From an uncultured Bacteroidaceae bacterium (GTDB lineage Bacteria; Bacteroidota; Bacteroidia; Bacteroidales; Bacteroidaceae), in NCBI GenBank assembly GCA_934394435.1, contig CAKRRN010000052.1, positions 1 through 7,921 of the forward strand: 7,921 nt of DNA, written 5' to 3'. Under the pieces are notes generated by a model that was given only the letters and a program-made list of their open reading frames with translations, did no database searches and was not told where the DNA came from. Positions 1 to 5,993 of the stretch are shown here, one piece after another. Positions within the stretch are counted from its first letter, which is position 1. Each line of letters starts with the position of its first letter. The position numbers were made by a program, and so were the translations under genes.

Positions 1-106
1 CCTCTATGCTTTTGTGAAAGAGGTCTTCCTCTCCCCATTCCTTCAGCATTTCGCGACCAACCTCGGGTAGGTTCAGACCGCTTCGCTCAATGAAATTCTT
101 CTTCAT
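1..106 (-). CDS. ileS: Isoleucyl-tRNA synthetase, N-terminal fragment (runs off left edge)
   Basis: Only the first 35 codons lie in the window; the frame is open to the left edge. The peptide starts MKKNFIERSGLNLPEVG and continues with a W-x-x-x-D-L-F-x-K-S-I pattern. This resembles the extreme N-terminus of bacterial class I isoleucyl-tRNA synthetases (LNLP-x-V, then L-x-x-W-x-x-x-D-x-F-x-K-S), just before the catalytic domain. The full enzyme, which charges tRNA-Ile in the cytoplasm, would be about 1100 or more residues. The HIGH and KMSKS signatures lie outside the window, so the call rests on this short match. The ATG is 82 bp downstream of the panB stop on the same strand. I see no TAnnTTTG element in the gap, so co-transcription with panB is plausible. 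Confidence 0.75.
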   Translation of the reverse strand, partial: MKKNFIERSGLNLPEVGREMLKEWGEEDLFHKSIE

Positions 107-188
107 AAATGTATATGTTTCTTTATTTTTATTTTTCAGTAAATGCGTTCTCTCTTTCTGAATAAGTGGGATGTCCTGCCTCTCCCCA

Positions 189-1007
189 TCAGTAGCTTTC
201 TGCTGCTGACGGAAAGTCAGCCTTGCGTACATCGTCTACATAGTGTCTGATGGCTTCCGTGATATCCTGCCCGATGTGTGCGTATTGGCGCAGGAACTTG
301 GGATGGAACCCATCGTTCATTCCCAGCATGTCTTGCAAGACAAGCACCTGTCCGTCGGCTATACCTGCTCCTATACCGATAACAGGAATGGTCAGTTCCG
401 CACAGACTTGGGCTGTAAGGCTCGCAGGTATTTTTTCCAGTACCACCGCAAAGCATCCTGCCTCTTCCAGTGCCTTGGCGTCTTTTATCAGTTGCTGTGC
501 CTCTGCTTCCTCTTTGGCTCTAAGTCCAAATCCTCCAAACACATGTACGCTCTGTGGTGTCAGTCCTAAGTGTCCACATACGGGGATGCCTGCTTTCACC
601 ATGGCTTTTATTGTTTTAGCAATAGACTCTCCACCTTCCAGTTTCACAGCGTCTGCTCCGCTTTCTGCCATAATGCGTACGGCTGACCTCATGGCATCTT
701 CTGTACATACCTGATAAGTACCGAAAGGCATGTCACATACCACCAGCGCGTGCTTGGCAGCTCTTGCCACACTTCGTGCATGGTAAATCATCTGGTCGAG
801 AGTAATAGGTAGTGTAGTCTCGTTGCCAGCCATCACATTGCTGGCACTGTCACCCACCAGAATGATGTCCACTCCTGCGCCATCCACCAGAGTGGCCATT
901 GTATAATCATAAGCGGTCAGCATGGAAATTTGCTGTCCTTGTTTTTTCATTTCTGTTAGCATCGTGGTTGTCACCTTACGTGCGTTCTCTGAAATGTAAC
1001 CTGCCAT
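189..1007 (-). CDS. panB: 3-methyl-2-oxobutanoate (ketopantoate) hydroxymethyltransferase
   Basis: A 272-residue protein that aligns over its whole length with PanB (about 264 residues in E. coli). PanB transfers a hydroxymethyl group from 5,10-methylene-tetrahydrofolate to 3-methyl-2-oxobutanoate, the first committed step of pantothenate and coenzyme A synthesis, in the cytoplasm. Visible family motifs are MLTAYDYT (29-36), VGDS with the Mg-binding Asp53, DMPFG with the second metal ligand Asp92, KLEGG with Glu124, GHLGLTPQSV (145-154), VLEKIP with the likely general base Glu191, and IPVIGIGAG (207-215). The frame stays open to an ATG at 1049. I chose the ATG at 1007 because the protein then begins MAGYISENARKVTT, like Bacteroidales PanB, and because the upstream ATG would lie upstream of a perfect TAnnTTTG promoter element at 1039-1046. 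A purine-rich AAGGAAAAG precedes the chosen start. No key residue is missing. Confidence 0.96.
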   Translation of the reverse strand: MAGYISENARKVTTTMLTEMKKQGQQISMLTAYDYTMATLVDGAGVDIILVGDSASNVMAGNETTLPITLDQMIYHARSVARAAKHALVVCDMPFGTYQVCTEDAMRSAVRIMAESGADAVKLEGGESIAKTIKAMVKAGIPVCGHLGLTPQSVHVFGGFGLRAKEEAEAQQLIKDAKALEEAGCFAVVLEKIPASLTAQVCAELTIPVIGIGAGIADGQVLVLQDMLGMNDGFHPKFLRQYAHIGQDITEAIRHYVDDVRKADFPSAAESY

Positions 1008-1038
1008 CTTTTCCTTTGCAATTATTTTTTTAGCTGGA

Positions 1039-1046
1039 CAAAGGTA
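1039..1046 (-). promoter_or_regulatory. Bacteroidetes-type -7 promoter element of panB
   Basis: The minus strand reads TACCTTTG, a perfect match to the TAnnTTTG -7 element used by the Bacteroidetes primary sigma factor. It lies 31 bp upstream of the chosen panB ATG, giving a 5' leader of roughly 25 nt. No clear TTTG is seen at the expected -33 position. The element sits just downstream of the protease-gene terminator, so panB (and perhaps ileS) appears to be transcribed separately from the protease gene. Confidence 0.7.
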
Positions 1047-1056
1047 CAACTTTTTA

Positions 1057-1109
1057 TAAAACAGCAGACGGAATGTATGTAAAAAAAGAACTACATACCA
1101 TCCGTCTGC
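1057..1109 (-). terminator. Rho-independent-type terminator of the C10 protease gene
   Basis: GCAGACGGA (1064-1072) pairs perfectly with TCCGTCTGC (1101-1109). After a 2x2 internal loop, GTATGTA (1075-1081) pairs with TACATAC (1092-1098), leaving a 10-nt loop. On the minus strand the stem is followed by TGTTTTAT, a short U-rich tail, so it works in the direction of the protease gene, which stops 45 bp earlier. A second, imperfect hairpin (AGGCT...AGCCT, 1121-1143, one bulge) lies between the stop codon and this terminator. The U tract is short, so efficiency is uncertain. Confidence 0.75.
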
Positions 1110-1153
1110 CTCTTATGGATAGGCTTCTTTTCAAAAAGAGCCTGTTTGTGGGC

Positions 1154-4100
1154 TTATTGTTTTATGAGCACCTTGCGTCCCTCTCTTATGTATATGCCTG
1201 ATTTGATTTCGCGTTTGTTCGTGCTCTTACCCATGTCTTGTCCTGCGATGTTGTAGAAACCCTTGTTGTTGGGTGTCAGGCGATTTGCCTTTATGCCACC
1301 GATGGCAGTATCCAGCGACCGTGGGACTGTGGGCAGGATGATAGACGCTGCACGTTCTTCCTCACTCAGAGCAGTGGTGAAATAAGTGCCGAGGGGAGTT
1401 GTTGCCACAGACTCTTCTTGATATTCAAATGCAGTACCAGATTCGTTGAGTTGATATATGCCCTTCTTTTTTTCTGCCAGTGTGGTCCCATGGAAGGTGT
1501 AAGCCTCAGAAGATACCACGGCTTTGGTGCTTTCTGATTTGAAGAAGGATACGTCTGTCCCTCTAAACGAAATGGTCTTTCCTGCAAGAGTACTGTCTGC
1601 AGCAATCAGATAGGGAGTGTTGCCTCGCAGCTGTGTGGCTTCTGTGAAGATGGGGGTTCCATCATCCTCACTCCATGCATATTCGTAAATCCAGAAGTGG
1701 TTTAGCGTATCATTGAGAGCCTTAGACTTTCCATCGATGTAAATAGAATCTGCAGCAAAGGGTAGGGTGAAGGTCTCCCATCCGGTGCTGTTGCTGTTCA
1801 TGGGGAATACATGATGGAAGTATGCCGTGTCCGCATTGAAGGTCAAGGGGAGATAGTAGGGATAGCCGTCTGTAAGGTTGATGACGGAGGCAGAGTCACC
1901 CGTCACCAGATTCTTGTCTGTCAGTCCTGTCGGCACCTGTAGTCCTTGAGGTACGGCGTAGATGGTGTTGGGATTCTTGTTGGATACGATTCTTCGTACA
2001 GTCACACCATCCAGACGTAGCGCACAGGCTGTGCTCGGGGCTATGAAGCTTGTTTTTCCTGCCATGGATGCCAGTGATCCGTCTTCTTTCCAGTAGACAA
2101 TGCCCGGTTTGCACACCCATCCATGTTCCCATAGTCCACCGCCCGCAACATCTTCGTTGTTCACTTTTACTTGGATGCGGTAGGTGCTGGTGTTGTCAAG
2201 TCCTGTGAAGTTGAAGTTTGCCAGAGCATTGTGGGCTGGTTCAATTTCCATGTTGACCGTCTGTGAGCTGGATGTCCATGCCGTGTTCGATCCCTGTGGC
2301 TGTCTCCAGAGTTGCAATACCACTTTGCCTACAAAAGGCTCTGATTCATTGTTAAATATGGATACTGCACCCGTCAGCTGGCTGCCGTAGACAGTTCCGC
2401 TTTGGTTGTTTCTGATAATGAATGACGAAGCACGAAGGTTCGGCTTTGTTCCCTTTCCGCTTTCCACAATCTCCACACTTCCCTTGCCTATTTCTCCTGT
2501 TCCGTCGCTATTAGTACAGAGCCAGAGGTTGTATACGCCTGTTTCCGAGGGAGTAAAGAAGAAACTTAGGGTTGTGCTCTCTCCTTTCTTCAGTGCCACG
2601 ATGGCACGGCTGTCAGCATCTACTTTTACGTCAGATGTGCTGGCAAACAAGCGCACTTCTTTAAGGAACTCATCGCCTTGGTTAGAGAACTTCACCTGTA
2701 ACTCCTGCTGGCTGCCTGCCTCTTTGTTTGTCACGCACTGTATCTTGTCAATGCTAACATTGTAGTTGGGCTGCACCATGCGTAGGGTCGTCTTGCCGTC
2801 AGCATCCACGTTTGCCTCGATGTAGGTGTCGCGCATGTTGTATAGGGTTCGCCATACTTTTGCTGTACTAAGTTTGCTGGCAGGAGATATCTTCCATGTG
2901 CCTTGAGGCAAGAGACCGTTTACATTGTACTTCTTTCCGTAATACGTATTTACATTCAGTGTAAACGATTCGTACTTGCCGCCTACGGGAGCCAGTGTGC
3001 CATCTTCCTTCTGGTAAGCAATGCCCGCATGGAAATTGCCGTTTGCACCTGTCCAGTTGATATAGTTTCCGCTGATGGATGTTCCGTCTATCTTCACGTC
3101 ATTGATGGTTAAGCTGGCTGTTGGTTCCGCCTTGACGTTGTCGGGTAGGCGCAGATTCATTAGAGCTGTTTGTCCCAGACTATATCCGTCGCTGCTTGTG
3201 CTTGCACCGATACCGCTGTTGTCCCCAGGATTAAGTACACTCAGCAGGAACCATCCGTCGCTGCCGCCTCCCCATCCCCAGTTGAGATGGAAAAGGCTTT
3301 CTCCGTCGAATCCGTCCAATACGAACGAGTGTCCGCCTCCCGTGCTCCATGCTGCAAAACCAACGGGATACCCTTTGGCAATCTCCTCGTAAATGAGATT
3401 AAACCATCCTTCTATAGAGTATTGGTCTCTGTATGCCATGTATGCCCCATCGTCATAGCCGAAGTAAGTAGTCATGGCATTCGCTATGTTGTTGCCGAAT
3501 CCTGCTCCTGAAGAGGCTCCATAGCCCATGCCTACTGCTTGCCCTACGTAATACATCAAGTTGCCTACGGCATCTTTTTGCTCAGTTGTCTCGTCTCCAT
3601 CATAGTTGTCAGCCATGTTTGCCCAGTCAATTTTTGTGCCTATGCGTATAGCCTTGGTTGTCACCGTCTTCTTGGTTCCGTTAGCCAGGGTATAGGTGTT
3701 GGTGATAGAGGGGATAGCCTTTCGTATGCGTGGTGGATATTTGTAGAAATTCATCACCTGTGCCAATGCTGTTGCCACACAACCAGAGGCTGGCTGGTCT
3801 GTGGTACCGTCTTCCTTATAGTATTTAGGACACTTCGAGTTATAAGGGTCACCTTGATTCCATGTTGTGGTCATTATGACGGGTACCGCATGTTTGGTGC
3901 TTCTTATACATCGTCTGGCGGCAAGTCTCTGCTGTGGGCTTGTCCCTTTGATGTTATGGTCATCCATATACTGTATTTGGTCAGCATATCCTTGTAGCCA
4001 CGCCCTCATGTTGTCGGGGATGTCTTTTTCGCGGAACGAACCATGGTCTACATATCCGAGAATCTCTTCCGTACGGTCGTCTCCCGACACGATGACATAA

Positions 4101-4321
4101 CCTTTGTCATTGCCAGCGTTGAAAACGTAGTAGTAGGAGTTGTTCTTTTCTGCAGCTTTCTTGCGTGCGACTCTATGTGTGGGTGTGCTGGTTTGCATGG
4201 TCACACCTTTCTCTTGCAGAAACAGTCTTGCTGTCTCTCTTGCACTCTCCTTCCCAACGGGTTCTGCCAGTAAAGCCGTCCAGACGAAGGTAAGTGCAAG
4301 CAATGTAAACTCTCTTTTCAT
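1154..4321 (-). CDS. Secreted C10-family (streptopain/interpain-like) cysteine protease with long C-terminal region
   Basis: A 1055-residue preproprotease. Residues 1-19 form a signal peptide (MKREF, a hydrophobic core, LLA just before the likely cleavage site) with no lipobox Cys. Residues about 21-145 resemble the Spi_C10 inhibitory propeptide, including YYYVFNAG and GYVIVSGDDR. The catalytic domain (about 146-395) carries TWNQGDPYN with the probable oxyanion-hole Gln156, SGCVATA with nucleophile Cys181, GGGHSFVLDGF with His331, and HLNWGWGG (345-352) with Asn347, the C10 signature set. The rest is about 650 residues: two CARDB/Ig-like beta units (about 521-620 and 628-725), a GWETFTLPFA-type beta domain from about 847 as in other Bacteroidales surface proteins, and a GFYNIAGQ...SGIYIREGRKVLIK tail. 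It is probably exported and degrades host or dietary protein; the tail may aid surface targeting. Streptopain itself is about 400 residues, so this is far longer. It is a monocistronic unit with its own promoter and terminator. Confidence 0.93.
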   Translation of the reverse strand: MKREFTLLALTFVWTALLAEPVGKESARETARLFLQEKGVTMQTSTPTHRVARKKAAEKNNSYYYVFNAGNDKGYVIVSGDDRTEEILGYVDHGSFREKDIPDNMRAWLQGYADQIQYMDDHNIKGTSPQQRLAARRCIRSTKHAVPVIMTTTWNQGDPYNSKCPKYYKEDGTTDQPASGCVATALAQVMNFYKYPPRIRKAIPSITNTYTLANGTKKTVTTKAIRIGTKIDWANMADNYDGDETTEQKDAVGNLMYYVGQAVGMGYGASSGAGFGNNIANAMTTYFGYDDGAYMAYRDQYSIEGWFNLIYEEIAKGYPVGFAAWSTGGGHSFVLDGFDGESLFHLNWGWGGGSDGWFLLSVLNPGDNSGIGASTSSDGYSLGQTALMNLRLPDNVKAEPTASLTINDVKIDGTSISGNYINWTGANGNFHAGIAYQKEDGTLAPVGGKYESFTLNVNTYYGKKYNVNGLLPQGTWKISPASKLSTAKVWRTLYNMRDTYIEANVDADGKTTLRMVQPNYNVSIDKIQCVTNKEAGSQQELQVKFSNQGDEFLKEVRLFASTSDVKVDADSRAIVALKKGESTTLSFFFTPSETGVYNLWLCTNSDGTGEIGKGSVEIVESGKGTKPNLRASSFIIRNNQSGTVYGSQLTGAVSIFNNESEPFVGKVVLQLWRQPQGSNTAWTSSSQTVNMEIEPAHNALANFNFTGLDNTSTYRIQVKVNNEDVAGGGLWEHGWVCKPGIVYWKEDGSLASMAGKTSFIAPSTACALRLDGVTVRRIVSNKNPNTIYAVPQGLQVPTGLTDKNLVTGDSASVINLTDGYPYYLPLTFNADTAYFHHVFPMNSNSTGWETFTLPFAADSIYIDGKSKALNDTLNHFWIYEYAWSEDDGTPIFTEATQLRGNTPYLIAADSTLAGKTISFRGTDVSFFKSESTKAVVSSEAYTFHGTTLAEKKKGIYQLNESGTAFEYQEESVATTPLGTYFTTALSEEERAASIILPTVPRSLDTAIGGIKANRLTPNNKGFYNIAGQDMGKSTNKREIKSGIYIREGRKVLIKQ

Positions 4322-4394
4322 AGGCTGTATGGATAAGTAATGGTTTTGGTAGAATTTGCGTATCTTGTTTTATTCTTGTTGGTTTCTGTAGCTA

Positions 4395-4402
4395 CAAAGT
4401 TA
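4395..4402 (-). promoter_or_regulatory. Bacteroidetes-type -7 promoter element of the C10 protease gene
   Basis: The minus strand reads TAACTTTG, a perfect TAnnTTTG match, 73 bp upstream of the protease ATG, which implies a leader of roughly 65 nt. Its upstream (-33) side runs through the AT-rich bases just before the recombinase ATG at 4430, so the two divergent genes share this 108-bp control region. No clear TTTG is seen at the -33 position. Confidence 0.65.
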
Positions 4403-4429
4403 CGATTTATATTTAAAACACTTATTATA

Positions 4430-5647
4430 ATGGCAACACTAAAATTAAAATTTCGTCCCTCAGGGATACGTTTGAGAGAGGGTATTCTTTATTATCAGGT
4501 AATTTACAAACGCCAGACATTCTTGCTCAGTACCAGTCACCGTATCTTATCTTGTGAGTGGAACAAGCAGTCGGAGAGTCTCCGCATTCCTTCAGAGGGT
4601 AAGCGTAAGCAGGAGTTGACACTCATCTGGTCATCCTTACAATGTGAAATGAAACAATTGGCAGAGATTCTTTTTCGTGTGGAGGCAACTTCGCAGCGTG
4701 TCTCGTTGGCTGAACTGCGTCAGTCTTTCCGTGAGGTGATTCTCCGTCCTACGGTTTTCGGCTTTCTTCAAGAGCAAGCGAGGCATAAGGATTGTATGGA
4801 CAGAAAGGGAACGGCAAGGACCTATAAGAATGCTTACCGTCGGTTTTACGAGTTTCGACAGGGAGTAGATCTTGCGTTTTGCGAACTGACCTCTGTCATG
4901 ATGGAACAGTATGAGGCATGGTTGGTCCGAAGGGGACTGATGCACAATACAATCCGTTTTTATCTTCGAACACTCAATACCATGCTCCGAAGGGCAGAAG
5001 ACGAGGGCTTGCTTACGGAGCGGAAACTGTTTTCTCACGTACGTCTCTCTTTCGCTCAGACAGTCAAGAGAGCCATCTCAGAAAAGGAGTTACAGACCAT
5101 CGAGCGTTTGCCTCTTCCCGTTGGCTCTTCGTTAGCTTTTGCTCGCGATATTTTTATGTTCAGTTTCTATATGCGTGGAATGCCATTCGTGGACATAGCC
5201 TTCCTGAAGAAATCAAATCTACAGAATGGTACATTGGGGTATTGCCGCAGAAAGACCAATCAGTTCCTATCCATAGAATGGGAGAGTGTGTTGCAGACAA
5301 TCGTCAATCGTTATGCGCATCTCACCCGCAACTCTTCTTATATGCTTCCCATCATCACTCATGAGGATGGCACAGAGTATCTGCAATACCAGCGTATGCA
5401 GGAGCGGATCAACCGTAGCTTGAAGAAGATTGGTGTAAGGGTGGGCTTGAAGATTCCTCTTACCACTTATGTGGCACGTCATACCTGGGCGAGTATAGCA
5501 CGTAACATGAATGTCTCTATTGCTGTCATCAGCGAGGGAATGGGGCATCATTCCTACAAAACCACTCAAATCTATTTAGACAGCATCGACAACTCTATGA
5601 TAAATGATGCGAACAGAAAAATCATTCGTAGGATAAACGGACAATAG
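4430..5647 (+). CDS. Tyrosine recombinase/integrase, probable local DNA invertase
   Basis: A 405-residue Bacteroidetes-type tyrosine recombinase. Residues about 1-60 resemble the Arm-DNA-binding domain of this group (MATLKLKFRP, GILYYQVIYKRQT). A SAM-like core-binding domain follows (about 105-205, with TYKNAYRRF and an N-T-I-R-F-Y-L-R-T-L-N pattern), then the catalytic domain. The visible active-site set is Arg249 in FYMRGM, Lys275 in CRRKTNQ, Arg350-His351 in TTYVARHTWA, His373 in GMGHH, and nucleophile Tyr382 in TTQIYLD. The first His of the HxxR box is Tyr347, as is usual in Bacteroides integrases. The frame is open to an ATG at 4340, but the added 30 residues are a hydrophobic stretch unlike the family and overlap the protease promoter, so the ATG at 4430 is preferred. 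The gene ends 35 bp from an inverted repeat that brackets a putative promoter, which suggests it inverts that segment. A mobile-element integrase is the alternative, but no cargo or att duplication is visible. Confidence 0.92.
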   Translation: MATLKLKFRPSGIRLREGILYYQVIYKRQTFLLSTSHRILSCEWNKQSESLRIPSEGKRKQELTLIWSSLQCEMKQLAEILFRVEATSQRVSLAELRQSFREVILRPTVFGFLQEQARHKDCMDRKGTARTYKNAYRRFYEFRQGVDLAFCELTSVMMEQYEAWLVRRGLMHNTIRFYLRTLNTMLRRAEDEGLLTERKLFSHVRLSFAQTVKRAISEKELQTIERLPLPVGSSLAFARDIFMFSFYMRGMPFVDIAFLKKSNLQNGTLGYCRRKTNQFLSIEWESVLQTIVNRYAHLTRNSSYMLPIITHEDGTEYLQYQRMQERINRSLKKIGVRVGLKIPLTTYVARHTWASIARNMNVSIAVISEGMGHHSYKTTQIYLDSIDNSMINDANRKIIRRINGQ

Positions 5648-5657
5648 TCTTAGATCA

Positions 5658-5675
5658 TTTAGATGCTTATCTAAA
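5658..5675 (+). terminator. Weak AT-rich hairpin after the recombinase gene
   Basis: TTTAGAT (5658-5664) pairs perfectly with ATCTAAA (5669-5675) around the tetranucleotide GCTT, and ATTTAT follows. It lies 10 bp after the recombinase stop and just before the left inverted repeat. It could be a weak terminator limiting read-through into the invertible segment, or a protein-binding site. The AT-rich stem makes either reading tentative. Confidence 0.35.
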
Positions 5676-5682
5676 ATTTATG

Positions 5683-5701
5683 GGTCTTCATATAGTAAGA
5701 C
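5683..5701 (+). repeat. Left inverted repeat of the invertible segment
   Basis: The sequence is GGTCTTCATATAGTAAGAC, identical to the reverse complement of 5863-5881. Identity stops immediately on both sides. The repeat is itself built of inverted arms, GTCTT (5684-5688) and AAGAC (5697-5701), around the asymmetric 8-nt spacer CATATAGT. This is the layout of a tyrosine-recombinase core site with two monomer-binding arms and a crossover region. Confidence 0.92.
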
Positions 5702-5714
5702 TGGACGGACTTGG

Positions 5715-5722
5715 CAAAGATA
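5715..5722 (-). promoter_or_regulatory. -7 promoter element inside the invertible segment (outermost, near left repeat)
   Basis: The minus strand reads TATCTTTG, a perfect TAnnTTTG match ending 13 bp inside the left repeat and pointing out through it toward the 3' end of the recombinase gene. After inversion it would point out through the right repeat, about 145 bp upstream of the first possible antiterminator start. No good TTTG is seen at the -33 distance, so promoter strength is uncertain. Confidence 0.55.
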
Positions 5723-5776
5723 AGCTATTTCTGTTAGTTAACACTGTTTTTTGTGAAAAATTATTTCAACATTTTG

Positions 5777-5784
5777 CAAAATTA
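5777..5784 (-). promoter_or_regulatory. Second -7 promoter element inside the invertible segment
   Basis: The minus strand reads TAATTTTG, also a perfect TAnnTTTG match in the same direction as the element at 5715-5722. A TTG lies 16 bp upstream, closer than the roughly 19-20 bp expected for the Bacteroidetes -33 element. In such AT-rich DNA a chance match is possible, so this is the weaker of the two candidates. Confidence 0.35.
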
Positions 5785-5840
5785 CAGTATAAATGTTTGA
5801 CAAGTCTGCTAGATTCATTCTTAATAACATACTGTCTTTC

Positions 5841-5856
5841 AAAGAAATATTTCTTT
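5841..5856. repeat. Perfect 16-bp palindrome inside the invertible segment
   Basis: AAAGAAATATTTCTTT reads identically on both strands. It lies 6 bp inside the right inverted repeat. It could be an operator or accessory-protein site for the recombination complex, or simply the product of local A/T richness. No function can be assigned. Confidence 0.6.
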
Positions 5857-5862
5857 TTATTG

Positions 5863-5881
5863 GTCTTACTATATGAAGACC
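5863..5881 (-). repeat. Right inverted repeat of the invertible segment
   Basis: The plus strand reads GTCTTACTATATGAAGACC, the exact reverse complement of the left copy. Including the flanking G at 5862, the arms here are 6-bp perfect inverted sequences: GGTCTT (5862-5867) against AAGACC (5876-5881). The 8-nt spacer ACTATATG is the reverse complement of the left spacer, as needed for inversion between the two sites. Confidence 0.92.
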
Positions 5882-5993
5882 TACCTAACGGATGCTATTA
5901 AATAAGAATATCGTATGAACAGGGTCATTGCAGACTTGGCAATATTTCTCCAGAGAAAAGCCATTAGGAATGACATAAAGTAGAGTAAGAAAA

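Larger units (their letters stand above)
5683..5881. promoter_or_regulatory. Putative invertible promoter segment (phase-variation switch) upstream of the antiterminator gene
   Basis: A 161-bp AT-rich segment (5702-5862) is bracketed by a perfect 19-bp inverted repeat. It fills most of the 346-bp gene-free stretch between the recombinase gene and the UpxY-type gene. Inside are two perfect TAnnTTTG elements, both on the minus strand, and none on the plus strand. The region from 5882 to 5993 also lacks a plus-strand match. In the orientation shown, the promoters therefore face the recombinase gene and not the polysaccharide operon (OFF). Flipping maps position x to 11564 minus x and would place TATCTTTG at 5842-5849 on the plus strand, aimed at the antiterminator gene. 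Invertible promoters with inverted repeats upstream of UpxY-led capsule operons are established in Bacteroides. That this segment inverts is inferred from its structure. Confidence 0.82.

Noticed and set aside
1008..1049. Upstream in-frame extension of panB by 14 residues
   Set aside because: The extension is not family-like, and its ATG lies upstream of the TAnnTTTG element, so it would probably not be transcribed.
2406..3997. Several plus-strand open frames of 69-152 codons opposite the protease gene
   Set aside because: All lie within the continuous, motif-rich C10 protease frame on the other strand and have no recognisable domains.
4340..4429. Upstream in-frame extension of the recombinase by 30 residues, which could pass for a membrane segment
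   Set aside because: It overlaps the protease promoter and leader on the other strand, and the family normally begins near MATLKLKFRP; a hydrophobic N-terminus would be out of place in a DNA recombinase.
4430..5647. Interpretation of the recombinase as marking an integrated mobile element
   Set aside because: No tRNA gene, att-type direct repeats, transfer or phage genes are visible in the window. The adjacent inverted-repeat segment gives a simpler role. The window is too short to exclude it fully.
5680..5901. 73-codon plus-strand open frame (starts MGLHIVRLDG) spanning the invertible segment
   Set aside because: It begins just before the left repeat and ends just after the right one, has no recognisable domain and is AT-driven in composition. 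It would be destroyed by inversion. The structure is better explained as a promoter segment.
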